From: Halichondria panicea
Lineage: Eukaryota; Porifera; Demospongiae; Suberitida; Halichondriidae
Direction of reading: 5' to 3'
NCBI RefSeq assembly: GCF_963675165.1
Contig: NC_087390.1
Location: 6,168,319 to 6,232,318 of the forward strand
DNA length: 64,000 bases
Shown piece after piece: positions 12,344-23,835 of the stretch. The translations under genes were made by a program, and so were the position numbers. Numbering within the stretch: position 1 is the first letter of the stretch; every line of letters starts with the position of its first letter. Under the pieces are notes generated by a model. The model did no database searches. It had not been told where the DNA came from and worked only from the letters and a program-made list of their open reading frames with translations.

Positions 12344-12635
12344 ATACCGTATATCTTCTAATTTATCGGACACTTCTGGACACTCATTAGTTGTTCTAAT
12401 ACAACGGACAGGACACTCCGGTGCTTTAATATTACATTTGTTCTACGTAAATATCCGGACAATACCTTGAAAAGTTGAGTTACATTCACTTAGAGTGCTG
12501 CAGTTAGATAGCTTTGAGTAGCTAGTTTTAGATAGCTAGTGCAACTATTCAGTCGCACACTGTTCTATTAAACTTAGCTAGCTCGCATGCAGTTGCATGC
12601 TTGTTCTAAACTCCATAAAAATCTGTTGCATTACA
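12344..12635. mobile_element. Truncated copy of a MITE ending TACCGTATATC
   Basis: This matches the left two thirds of the element at 36452-36860 (shared ATCTTCTAATTTATCGG, and a shared CTTAGAGTGCTGCAGTTAG interior), but its right end is missing. It lies just upstream of the partial NAA20 exon at 12693. Its insertion or a deletion at its edge may explain the loss of that copy's first exon. Confidence 0.6.
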
Positions 12636-12692
12636 TTTCATTAGAGTGGCGCTGTGATTTCAATAATGCCTCTGCATGCACACACTACACAG

Positions 12693-12984
12693 GTGGCCAG
12701 AGTACTTCCAAGTGGCTGAGTCCCCCACTGGCAAGATAATGGGCTATGTTATGGGCAAGTCAGAGGCCCGAATTAATTGGCATGGTCATGTGACTGCTAT
12801 CTCCATGGGCGAGGAGCATCGCCGACTCGGAGTTGCCGGGAAACTAATAAAATTTCTGGAGGATGTCTCAGAACGTAAAAAGTGCTATTTCGTCAATCTG
12901 TTTGTCCGAGTTTTAAACGTGGTTGCCGTGGCAATGTACAAGAAGATGGGCTATGTGGTGTACCGAACCATGTCAGACTACTAT
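12693..12984 (+). pseudogene. NAA20 partial copy, 5' half of exon 2, cut by a transposon
   Basis: This piece keeps the intron acceptor and exon 2 from WPEYF to the SDYY codons. It then runs into the transposon, whose first bases TAG create an immediate stop. Exon 1 is absent. A 12-base in-frame deletion removes part of the loop before WHGHVTAIS. The GNAT motif RRLGVAGKL is still present. The rest of the same copy resumes at 18042 after 5.05 kb. It was evidently already non-functional, or became so on insertion. Confidence 0.9.
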
Positions 12985-13436
12985 TAGTGATGTCACTTCC
13001 GGATTTTTTTTCAATATTTTTTCTCCTTATAATTGAAGCCAAAAGTGGCACAATTACTGATCACGTTGTCGCCAGTGCAGCAAACAGATTTTACTTTTCA
13101 TACGGTTATATAGGTAAGAGAACATGCTAAGCTTGATTTTTTACTTAGTTTCTATCGAAAATGTACCACTATAGTCGCATTTTATAGGTCTCAAATCTTG
13201 CAACAAGTAGAAATCAATATTTAATATTGTTTAGCTGTGACTGGTAAAATTGAAGAAATTACAATTGTTTTAGCGTTGTTTTAAGTGTTGCTATGAGTAT
13301 TACAAAAATCTATGCCACTTCAGCTGCTGCAGTGAGGGAATAATTGACTCAATGGCAGAGGGAAGTGACAGAGTGAGTTCTGTACAGCTATGTAAGAGTC
13401 TTCCCCCAGTACAGTACGGGCATAGATGGGGATTTA

Positions 13437-13741
13437 CTAGTTGGGCGGAGCCCGACCGTCCCTGACGGGAGGTCGGGTTGCAAGCCTATCTGGGATTTGT
13501 TCTAGTGGCGCCCTATCAGATTGCAGCATTTTTCACGTGGCTTGGTTACACTTCCGCTTGCATCTAGTTGCAAAACCGCATGCAGTATATTGCTGTGCCA
13601 TCCTGTGGTTTACACGTCATCAAGTCGGTTAACACCCACTTGAGAATAATATTCATAGCAGTACTATAATGCGCAGAACAAATTCCAGATAGGCTTGCAA
13701 CCCGACCTCCCGTCAGGGACAGTCGGGCTCCGCCCAACTAG
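13437..13741. mobile_element. Nested fold-back element with about 62-bp arms
   Basis: The arm starting CTAGTTGGGCGGAGCCC at 13437 is repeated in inverse at 13680-13741 with only one or two differences, enclosing about 180 unrelated bases. The flanking CTAG is either part of the palindrome or a 4-base duplication. It lies inside the larger transposon, so it is younger than, or travelled with, that element. Confidence 0.75.
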
Positions 13742-14240
13742 GGATTTACAACATACATAATTTAACTGTGCCACATTTGGGCGCAACCTCGATGTCAAAT
13801 CCCCGTGTATAAGTGCAATGATCAGTAGTTAATGCGCATGCGCAATTATGTCAAATCAATTTCCCTGTCTCTGGGACAAAGTTCAAGATCACATCCCCAC
13901 CTATGGCCTCACTTATACACATACTGGGGGATCGAGGTGGGGCTTACCATTGATAGGTGCAAAAGCGCAAACATTTTATGTACGGTAGGGAAGATCAATT
14001 CTGAGCAAGGAGTAATTTTTGAATGTATCTGACCGGATGTGAACATGTCCAGTCGATTGGAATCTGTGCCTGAGCCACGCCTACTATAATAATATTTTGG
14101 TGTCGTCTATTTATGCTTATACTGTAACAGTAGGTAACTGATCTTATCAGCTGGATCCTAACTAGAGCTTGTCGTACACTACATTTGATGATATTGTAAT
14201 TATGTGCTTGTCAAACTCATTCCCCACCTCCCCCATACCA

Positions 14241-14409
14241 GGGTAAATTTGGCAAACGAGGCAAGTGAACTATTATTGGCGATTTTTAATTTGATGATCA
14301 TGCTGCATGGCATTATTGATCTTGTACGACTGATTAGCGATTTTTAATTATGGCGACCCTCACCTTGATTCGATAAATCACCAAAATTTATTCGCTGCCA
14401 AATTTACCT
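14241..14409. mobile_element. Small MITE with GGTAAATTTGGCA ends
   Basis: GGGTAAATTTGGCA at 14241 is matched by TGCCAAATTTACC at about 14396, with an AT-rich interior carrying a repeated GCGATTTTTAAT. A related palindromic piece is seen at about 47718-47762. It is nested in the 5.05 kb transposon, upstream of its coding region. Confidence 0.55.
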
Positions 14410-14696
14410 AGTCACATGATTTATTCTCTTACCTTTGCATGGGCATGTTATCTGGTCGAATCCCCTGGTAGCCCCTATTGTACAACATAGGGGCTGTGTG
14501 CATGTATATGATGCGAAAAACCTTGTACTGCTTGTACTGCGGATGATTGTACCCCATGTGTGTATCACGTGATCTGCAAGTAACCTTTGTACCCAAATCT
14601 AACTCTCTACCGGTAGAGAAGCGTCTATTCCCCACCTATTTCCGGAGGTGGGGCATTAGTTAAAACAAGTACATTATTCTATGCTTATTATACTCT

Positions 14697-17466
14697 ATGC
14701 AGAACACTAACACATCTCTTGGACCTGAGTGTCAAGCAAATGGAATCAGTGCGTCAATGCTCTTGTCATATGTGCCACGAATTGACGATAAGCAACAGTT
14801 ACCACAAGTCCCAGTATCGATCAAACTAATTTTCGAATTGGAAATGTTCAAGGATCAAAACCCCGGGTGTACGTTTTGAACATTTTATGGGTGGATTCAA
14901 AGTTTGTTTGGAGAAACATGGCCTGAAGAAAACCCACCAAATTTACAAGCATTTACCAAAAGTGTTGAGCGTTTGAAAGCAAAATTGGCTAAACTCAAGA
15001 AGCAGCACTCGAGCTCTGACAAGGAAGTTGCTATATCTGGATTTCTCAGGGAAAACTATACTCTCCCCAAGTTTGGTGTCCAAAGGGGCCGAGTACTGCA
15101 TTTTAGTCCAGTGAAACAGATCGTTGTAGAGGAAGGAAAGGAAGATAAGGCTGGTGCTAAGAAAAACATGAAAACTCGTGAATATCAACAAAAACTATAT
15201 GCTATTACTCGAAATACTAATAAAAGAATAAGACGTCGCGATCAAATCATTGAAGATCAAAAATTCTGACGAAATTGTAACGTTTGAAAAGGGAAAATAT
15301 ACTGATGACGTTCGAGCATGTATATATGAATTGCTTTCGCTTAACGTTGGTGTCCGGAATATTACACCTGCAATTAATTGTGTTCTCAAAAATTTGGCAA
15401 AAAATAGGCTATCGGTCGCTTACCCAGCTATGGTCTTATGTGCCAAATGATTATCGAATCACTTACTATTGTCCAAGCGCAAATGGGTGAAACACTTTCT
15501 AAAACAGAGTCATTCAGTACTTTACAAACTGATGGTACTACAAAATTTGGAGAACATTATGGCACATATGACGTCCGAGTTAACGAATCAGAAACTGTAT
15601 ACACTCTTGGTATGCGACATGTTTTCTCTGGAACAGCGAAAAACACTTTAGAAACTTTTAAAGAGATTTTAGAAGATATTGATAGTGTACAGCTTGCCCT
15701 TGGAAAAGAGTGTGCATCATCAAAGATTGCTAAGATTAAGAATACAATGTCTGATAGACACTCTGCTGAAAAACTTTTTAATGAACTACTGGAAAACTAC
15801 AGGGCAGATATTTTGCCTTCTGTGGCAGAGAATTGGATTGATTTGACAGCAATTGAAAAAGATCAACTAACGTGTATGAACAATTTTTTCTGTGGTCTGC
15901 ACTATGTGGTAGGTTTAGCTGAAGGTACCGAAGAAGTTCTGAAGCAATGGGAGAGTCAATCCTTATCAACAGAAATATCAGGTCCATCAGGTACACAGAG
16001 GCTTGTTTGCACCGCATGCAAAGCATTCCATCACAGAGGGTCTCAACAATGCGGAAGCTCTGTATAATTTCGTACCTATTTACGAAAGCTAGGAATCACT
16101 ATAATACCTTTGGCCCACTTCGTTGGAAATCGCTTCAACATTCTGTTTTACGACGCAGCTGGAGTAATTTTCTTACGAAAGCACATGGATGACTTCATTG
16201 AGAGTGCTCATGGAAAGGAAGCTAACCGACTGTTACGAGCTGTGTTATCTGACCTTAGGAATCCAATATATATCAGTGGTTGTAGAGCGCTCGGATTAAT
16301 TGATAAGATCGTCACCGGTCCACTTTGGAGAAAGCTACAAGAATCTTCAATATCAGTGCTAAAAATGGGTGCTGTTTATTGTGAGCTGAAGGAAAGATTT
16401 GAATTGTGGAGTAATGATGCACATGATGTAGTCGATGGAAGTGCTCGCCTTGCAAATGCGTGTAAGGTGCATATAGATGAAGTATGGGATACTCTGACTC
16501 AGTCACATGGAACAGAATCTGATGCCAAGACACAAGAAGTCCTGCAATTACTTTTTGCCGCTTTTTCGATAACGACAGGAAGGATGCTTATTGACCATCT
16601 CCCTGGAGGAAAGTACCACAGTGACAATGTTACTGGTACAGGGTTAGTGGAAGAAACCGCCACTGTTCCTACAACGAATGTTGATCCAGAAAGAGATTTC
16701 GCTGTGTTGGACAGAATGTTATGGGAAAAGCCGAATGCTTCTACTGTGGCCCTGGAATCCTTCATTTTGTATTAGCATAATAGGACAACACATTGGTTGG
16801 AGCAGCAATCAAGTCACGACAAAGAAAAACTCTTTCAAATGGCACGTACTCTTGCTCCATCAATTAGAGAAAAATTCAAATTAAGAACCCTCGAAATTCT
16901 AAAACAACGTGAAGAATCACTAGCAAAGAAGCAACAAGCAATTGCAGCTAAACAGGCCCGCATTATAAGAGAGAAAGAAAAGCTTACAAAAGATGTTGAG
17001 CAAGTGGGGCTGTGGTTAAATAGAGGAGATATAGGACGAGGCCTTAAAACTGTGAAGAATAAAACTGAAAATAACACGGTTGCTAAAGCTACAGATAAAC
17101 TTTCGTCATAAAGTCCTTGGCCAGACACATTCTGATATATCTGTCTTCAGATTTTCACAAAGTGGAAGGCAATTCACTAACGATGAACTAAAAGATAATT
17201 TACACCAACTACTTCCTACAGAGAATGATGATAGTTCTCCAACCAAAGCATCGTTAGATGACATAGTTAAACAACCACAGTTACTCATTGGACTAAGAAT
17301 TAAACATCGATTCGAGGAAGATGGACAAATGATATGGTTTTTGGGCACCGTTAAACACTTTTGCGCTCAGAGTAAAATGTTTACTGTTTTGTACGATGAT
17401 GAACTAGAGACTTGTAACTTTTCACTTCTTGACGATATTATAAGTGGAGATCTATTGATTCTTTGA
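14697..17466 (+). pseudogene. Broken transposon-encoded protein, family not assigned
   Basis: One long reading frame is interrupted by stops at 14877, 16065 and 16773. Frame shifts near 15250-15440 (out and back) and near 17100 add further breaks. In order it shows a basic coiled region (ERLKAKLAKLKKQ), then NTNKRIRRRDQIIEDQK. Next is a conserved core with DRHSAEKLFNELL, MNNFFCGLHYVVGLAE, CKAFHHRGSQQCG, HFVGNRFNILFYDAAG, CRALGLIDKIVTGPLW and VPTTNVDPERDFAVLDR. A Lys/Gln-rich coiled coil follows. The C-terminal part (GLRIKHRF, WFLGTV, FTVLYDDE) has the look of a Tudor/Agenet-type small barrel. I recall similar multi-copy proteins in cnidarian and amphioxus genomes but cannot name the superfamily. 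Being inside the terminal repeats, it is the presumed transposase. This copy cannot make a full product. Confidence 0.75.
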
Positions 17467-18041
17467 TATTATTTTCGTAATTATGACAATATTAAAATGT
17501 ACAATTTATGATTGAGGTCCTCTGAGAGTCTGGTGTTATGGCTGTATATACTGAGCTTTGATGCTTGCATGATCTGATACATGCTTAATTTGTTTACCAG
17601 TTCTTACGAGAGATGGGTAAAACCACATAAATACTTCTGGACATTCCCCCTTGACTGTATTCATAATTATACTGATGTATGATGTAAACACATTTTTGAT
17701 AATTCCAAAATTTCTAGTCACATTGTATACACACTACACAGGTACTAAAGTTTAATGGTGGTTTTGTAGGTTCCATACTAATAGTGGATTTTTTTTTTTT
17801 AATAGTGGATTTAATTTTTGGACAAATTAATTTTTGTGCCATATGTCACGTGCCCGTGTACAATAAATTTGGAGAATTCATTGCAGAGAAAATAGACAGT
17901 ATAGCTCGCTTGTCCAGAGAATGTGCTTATATAATATTATATATATATCATTATGTAGCTAAGGAACAGATCTATCTTATTTTAGTACTCAAAAGCAGTA
18001 AAATTTATGTTTTCAAAATCTTCTGACATCACTACTACTAT

Positions 18042-18158
18042 ACTGGAATGAGCAATGAAGATGCTTATGACATGAGGAGAGCTCTGAGTTGGGACGTCGA
18101 TAAGATATTAGAAAGGGAACCGACTCAAGAGGAGATAGCTGAGCTAGAGGACACTTGA
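18042..18158 (+). pseudogene. NAA20 partial copy, 3' end after the transposon
   Basis: The frame resumes after the duplicated CTACTAT with codons for GMSNEDAYDMRRALSWD and ends at TGA 18156-18158. Together with 12693-12984 it reconstitutes exon 2 of one copy. ISERE of the intact gene is ILERE here. The shared 3' flank follows. Confidence 0.92.
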
Positions 18159-19096
18159 GAAGCCATTACTGAATCAAACAATTTATGCATTTGTACTATT
18201 TATCGAGTTTTAGTGCCATTATTATTTTACGTGGATCCAAATTTCAACGATTTTCTGAATTCTGATTTTCAAAGATAGTGCTATACCTTCCAAATATTAT
18301 CACAGAACTTCCAATAGTGAAATTTGTTGCAAAATGGGGGTGGGGCTGCTTGACCTGTAAAAAAGGGGTGGAGCTGCTTGAAGCAAACACACACTTCACT
18401 GCATTGGAGCTAGCCGTTTAAAGTATACACAACCTCCACGTACTGTATTCTACCAGCCAGCAAAAGAAAGGTATATAAAAGCACAAGCTGTATTGTTTAT
18501 TGTTTATTGTACTGTGAAACTGCTCAGTATTGATCTAGCCAGCATGCATGTTTGGATTGATGTGCTTTAGGACTACTCTGGAGTCTCTATACAGTATATA
18601 GATAGATTCTAACTATCTAGATCTAACTAGCTATTCAGTGATAGTACTATGTACTTATTGTAGCAGAGGTCAGCTAGTAGATCTATACGTTAATTAACAT
18701 GAATTTAATCGACCAACATGCAGCCACCTATATTATACTGATGACCTCGTTGCCACCACACACTACCCAGAGGACCTCGGATTCCGCATATAGTTCGCCA
18801 AAATATGCTGTTTGGCCATCGGTGGAAAGGCCCTCTACTGGTATTATTGCATCATTTTTATTGACATTGCATAATTCATGCCAATTAGTAGTAATACGCC
18901 TCGTGCTATTAAGGCTTGCCAGTGCTTGTTATGAGTGCTACTAATCCCTTATTGCACGAGTAACCATACTATATTGATTTCTAATCGTGTATGATGAAGT
19001 GACAGATATTGCACGCCGTCAATGACAACGTGCAATTACTGGACCGGATGTGATGACCCATTATCAGTATTCTGCATGTTCTAATTTTATTCACAG
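18159..19096. other. Intergenic region with an orphan NAA20 leader
   Basis: After the NAA20 3' flank comes a G-rich module (GGGTGGGGCTGCTTGA, twice, 18340-18382) and the leader copy at 18438-18470. No NAA20 coding exon follows. A first exon of the ZU5-Death gene must lie here or further upstream, but I could not identify it. Confidence 0.5.
18438..18470 (+). promoter_or_regulatory. Orphan copy of the NAA20 5' leader
   Basis: The sequence CTGTATTCTACCAGCCAGC with the following AAAAGAAAG and a GTATAT donor repeats the leader of the intact NAA20 (7650-7679). Here the next gene is the ZU5-Death gene, and the NAA20 3' end appears only at 22720. The leader may now serve the ZU5 gene or be a relic. 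Confidence 0.6.
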
Positions 19097-22000
19097 ATGC
19101 AGACCTCCCAGGTGTTGAGGTATTAGCTCGCACTATCATCACTGTCACCAACTCACCCCAAACCTTTGACTGGGATTATGGGTTCAAGCTCATCATACCT
19201 CAGGGCTCCCTGCCAGCTGGTGTTGACAAGTGTCAACTAGTCATCGTGGCCAGTGTAGCTGGACAGTACCAGTTTCCTGACAATCTCCAGTTGGTCAGCG
19301 GTGTCTTCTGGATACGTCCTCTTCCCTTGTGTCAATTCCAACAGCAACTGACAGTCGAGATACAGCACTGTGTCAAGATAACCAGCTCCACCAAGCTCTC
19401 ATTTGTGAGAGCACATTGCTCCCAGGAGAGTCTGCCCTACACATTCAATCACCTCAAAAGTCGTGGTTCATTCACTGAGCACAGCTCGTACGGTTCACTG
19501 GAGCTGAACCACTTCAGTGGACTAGCTGTGGCAGGAGAGAATGTGGATGATAAATGGTACATTGCCAGCCTTTATTATCAGCGAAGCGATCCTCGGACAT
19601 TGGACATCCATTTCGTCATCACATGGGATACTTGCACCCACATCCATGTAGGTCCAATGTTAACATACTGTAATTAAGACCTCTAATTAGATATGCGAAA
19701 CCCTCGAGCTTAGGTAATTTTCTGACCTCTAAAAGTAGCGACAGCTGCGTTGACTTAATGTCGCGTCTTAAATGGAGGTAAATGTAACCACATCCTAGCC
19801 TCGATTCTATAGCCCACTGGAAAATACACATTTTTAAGCGACTAGAAATTGAGGCAAGTAGACCCTTATAAATACAACCCTCTAAATATGCGACACCAGG
19901 TCTTCAACATTGTTTTCAATCTCCAAAAGAAACGACCTCTGGCTTCGTAATTATTTTTTAAAAAGTGTTGCCTTAATTAGGGTATTACATGTATAGTGCT
20001 AAATTTTCGAGGGGGCTTAATTTTCACTATTGTGGTGGGTTAGCAATCCTCCATCCTCCACGAAAATTAGGTCCACGAAATACTTATTAGCTAACGGAAG
20101 ACACAACGTCATATGATAAAATAGCGCGAAATTTATTCAAAGAAATGCATTTAAATAACTTGACAAATTCTCGCTATACGGTATCAAGAGTTTGTTAGTT
20201 TATTAGGAATGACGACGGTATCTACTGTAGAGCTATATATATATAAAGCCTATTTATCTATTATTTCAGGCAACTAAGAAGCACTTTAAAGAGATTGGAG
20301 CAAAAGAAAGGTCACACTTGGAGGTAGAATTCATGAAAAACAAAATAACTCTGGACATTCCAATGAACGGTGGTGTAACCATTGGAGCGTGGGATCTTAT
20401 ACCAACCGTCACTCCATGCGTAAGTTGATCTGTGCATGTCATTGAATGGTGAACACTGTATCACAATAATTATATACATGTCATGCAAGAGTACACATAT
20501 ACATATACCGGGAAATGTTCGTACACGCACAATTATAATCAGGTATATTGACCATCCTGGGTCACTGTATTGATTTCCCAGGCATGTACAACAGTATAGA
20601 CAATCCTTTACTACACAATGAGCAATAATTTAGTATGATCACATGCAGATAAGTCGGAGTACGGTGGATGCATTCCAACCTGGTAGAAAGATTAGATCTC
20701 GACGATTGAAAGCTACCTTAACACGAGACCTTGGAGTGGAGGTCCCTGCTTGCTCCTACTTGGTCACCCTGGATGGTGCTAATGAACCAAACCAGATGCA
20801 GATTGAAATCGATAGATACCTTCCTCGTAAATCAAAGCAATCTACTTCTGATGTCTCAATACCAATGAACCAAGTTCCACCAAGTTGGACTTTAGTAGCA
20901 CCCTCGGTCCCAATTTGTAAGTTATCTTAATATAATTCAACTGGTAACTTTATTCTAATCAGTACCTCGGGCCCCAATGCTCCATTCGTCGACCCAGTGG
21001 AGGCAGCCTCTATACCCTACACCAAAATTCTCTTACGGTTAGTTGTTTGCAATTATAAGCGAAACTTATAATTATTTCCCTTACAGGGTACCCGTCGACC
21101 AATCCTCCATATGCACCAGCTCCTTATCAGCAGTTCCAAGGTATTGCACCTATACTTGTTGTCTTCCATTTTGTGCATTACAGATTTTGGTGATCTGAGT
21201 GACTCACCAAGATCAGTTGTCTTTTCGTCAAAAAATACATCCTTATATGCATGCACGTTGAGCAAAAATCTTAGCTGAAAAGTTCACTGTATATTCTCGT
21301 TAGAGGTGATCATGATCAATGTGTTTCACTGAAATCTTGGAAGTATTTTGTCAGGTGACCCATCATAATTATTATAAGCATGCATCCACTTTACATACCG
21401 TGTACTTGTCATTATCATTTATTCTGTACAGAGTTTCCCCCGTCCCTCCTGTCAGTGGAGCAGTCCCACACTTCTCTCACTCGCTCCTCTGCTATGCCCC
21501 CTCCACCCCCTCACTGGAATACTTGGCTACAACAATGGAGTCACACAGGTACGTACAGTATTGATGTTGTGATCATGTACGTATACAACATGGTGAAAGA
21601 GTTGAAGGTATATAAAGCATTTTGTGTGAAGTAACATAATTTATTGTCATGCACACCACTGCTTCCACAACCTTCATGCACATCACATGACACCTATATA
21701 GGTGCCTCAGCTAGTGGAGGGTGGAGTGATGCACTGAACATAGCTGGGCCAAGCTCTGGTAAGATAAAGGATTATTGATTGAGGCTTGTGATTTCATTTC
21801 CATTCAGGCTCACTACGATCCATGGGCATCACTCTAGACCAACTAGTGAGCCGTGTTGGCATTGACAAGGACCTGCTCGATAAAGAATGCTCCGATGGCC
21901 ACCTCAAAAGAATATCGTTTCGCCTTCCCGACTGGCTGACGTATGCCAATGCCCTGGGGTTCACTGAGCCAGAGACACGAGACATAACAGATAACCCTCA

Positions 22001-22160
22001 ACTGTCAAACAGCACTCATGCAATGAAGGCTCTTAGAGTACTGGAGAAGTGGCATCGGCGACACGCCTTCAATGCAACCTATCATTATCTCATTAATGTG
22101 TGTCTGGAGTTGGGTCATGTTACCATTGCTACGGAGATTTGCAAAATGGTCAAAGGTTAG
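19097..22160 (+). CDS. ZU5 and Death domain protein (5' exon not found)
   Basis: Eight exons join in phase (19097-19647, 20270-20419, 20649-20916, 20963-21037, 21087-21140, 21432-21548, 21702-21758, 21808-22160) for about 540 residues. The first exon shown begins in phase 1, so at least one upstream coding exon is missing. The N-terminal part (FKLIIPQGSLPAGVD, then KLSFVRAHCS) is a ZU5 domain as in UNC5, ankyrins and PIDD. The middle is a linker rich in Pro, Gln and Ser. The last exon (ITLDQLVSRVGIDKDLL, LPDWLTYANALGF, ALRVLEKWHRRH) is a Death domain. Such pairs act as signalling adaptors through Death-Death contacts (family knowledge). The specific pathway is unknown. No transmembrane segment is seen. 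The final codons overlap a possible GTTAGT donor, so a further exon cannot be excluded. Confidence 0.8.
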
Positions 22161-22719
22161 TCTTATTACATAAAAATAGTTACTTCCAATAGAACGCATT
22201 CCACATGCAGAGGGACCACCCCCCCCCCACCATCAGTGGCGGATCCAGGGGAGATCCAAAGGAGAAAAGGAACCCCACTTTAACTCAAAGTGTTAGAATT
22301 GATTTTTAGCAATCTATACAGTCATTTTACAGTCATGTTTCACCTATTCTACTTATGTAGTAATCTCAACAATATTAATACCTGCATGCATGTAGTTCAC
22401 TCTAGAACAAATAGCTAAAAAAGTGAGTGGCAGCTTCTACCAGACAGTCACAGTGACACTGTGAGATTATACATGGAGAAGCCGTAACTTATGTTGCAAA
22501 CGTCTGATTAAAAAAAAGTGTGCTTAGATCATTAATCTATTTCGGGCCCAAATTGCGGAAAAAAGCATGGGTTTTCAGAGGCCATAACTTGTGTTGCGAA
22601 TGTCCGATTTTTTAAGATTTAGCTGATATAGTTTGGCATGCACGTTTGCATTGAGCTGAGTTATTTAGTTAAATTCTTGGCAAGCCCTATAGACTTTATA
22701 GTACCATAATAATTATATC
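22161..22719. other. Repeat-derived spacer
   Basis: No gene is seen. A repeat with the core GGCCATAACTTGTGTTGCGAA (about 22578) recurs at about 32018 and 54003. A variant lies at about 22480. It begins near CAGTGGCGGATCCAGG at 22234, which is a common repeat terminus type in this window. Confidence 0.5.
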
Positions 22720-22856
22720 GAACCATGTCAGACTACTATACTGGAATGAGCAATGAAGATGCTTATGACATGAGGAGAGCTCTGAGTTGGGACGTCGATA
22801 AGATATCGGAAAGGGAACCAACTCAAGAGGAGATAGCTGAGCTAGAGGACACTTGA
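22720..22856 (+). pseudogene. NAA20 3' fragment
   Basis: This covers only the last 45 codons of exon 2, from RTMSDYYTGMSNEDAYD to the TGA at 22854-22856, with the shared 3' flank after it. It has no upstream exon material. Its uninterrupted CTACTAT at 22733-22739 is the empty-site reference for the transposon in the neighbouring copy. Confidence 0.92.
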
Positions 22857-23835
22857 GAAGCCATTACTGAATCAAACAATTCATGCATTTGATATAGATA
22901 TATACAATGGATATACTGTTATTTTGGATACTTTTGTATGTCTTTGAAACCTTGCCTTAAATGCTGTGCATCCATTTCTCTGAAGCTTATTAAAAAGATT
23001 CCTCAAATATTCATGGATCATACATAGCCCATTGTCCAAAGCTGAAATTTCGGCCCTAGAAATAAACATCAATTGGATTATGGCTGTAAACATTTTGTTA
23101 CTATACAACCCCCCCCTTATTGATCAGTGGTTTGGGGACTCTTCCCATAACTTAATTCCGTAGATTCAGATTTTATAAAAGCTTAGGAAACTGAGACCTT
23201 CCAAATGAAGTTGAAATGGAAAACCTCCACTCTCAAGTGCTCTAGAGCATGCATGAGAATGGAACCCTGAATGGTTAGTGACTTGTGGTACATGTATATA
23301 AGTTGTGTTGCTAAAGAGGGGTGGTTTACCACCACACAGTATTTGCGAGGTGGCCGCGATCAACTTGTTGGGGAGCATAATGCATGCAGTAGCAATGGTG
23401 AGTAACCCTCTCGGCTACTGAACATACCTGTCACGCTATCAGTGATTTTTTAGTACATGTCCTCAAGATGCAATCATGCTGCATGATGTGCTGTGGTTGG
23501 TGCGTGAGAGTGGAGTTCCAAAGAGAATTATAGTAGTTACTTTAATAAGATCATTTAACACATGATCATCCTTCTTGTGGCATTAATCGTATCTTCTAAG
23601 CATATAATGCAAACTATGATGGTTGGTTGGTGCCGCATAATCATTTAAGGGTATATGTGGAGTGCAACGCAAAGGTATATATATACTGCCCCAGGGGAAA
23701 ACCCTAGGAGGACATATTATTCCCACACGCATTCCGATATTCCAACAATAAACTAATCTGAGCTATAAAGAACAGTTTAACAGCGTTCTTCTAGACTCTA
23801 AGAATCTATTCGTTTACATTCGGACACAGAATACA
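22857..23835. other. Intergenic, no gene seen
   Basis: AT-rich spacer with the NAA20 3' flank at its start. The stretch near 23130-23350 resembles the sequence near 24830-25020, both being parts of the NAA20 upstream and downstream modules (motif AAGTTGAAATGGAA and GCTAAAGAGGGGTGG). Confidence 0.4.

Larger units (their letters stand above)
12985..18034 (+). mobile_element. 5.05 kb DNA transposon inserted in the NAA20 copy
   Basis: The element starts TAGTGATGTCA at 12985 and ends with its inverse TGACATCACTA at 18034, an 11-base terminal inverted repeat. The seven bases CTACTAT occur on both sides (12978-12984 and 18035-18041). The uninterrupted sequence in the NAA20 copy at 22733 shows a single CTACTAT, which proves the 7-bp target duplication. 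Inside lie one broken coding region (14697-17466) and two nested small elements. A 7-bp duplication with TAGTG termini does not fit Tc1/mariner (TA) or piggyBac (TTAA). I could not assign a superfamily. Confidence 0.92.

Noticed and set aside
14429-14635. 68-codon minus-strand ORF inside the transposon
   Set aside because: Opposite to the main coding region and without recognisable content.
12985-18034. The 5 kb gap between NAA20 exon parts as a genuine intron
   Set aside because: There is no GT donor or AG acceptor at the borders. Instead there are terminal inverted repeats and a 7-bp duplication, and the other copies lack the gap.
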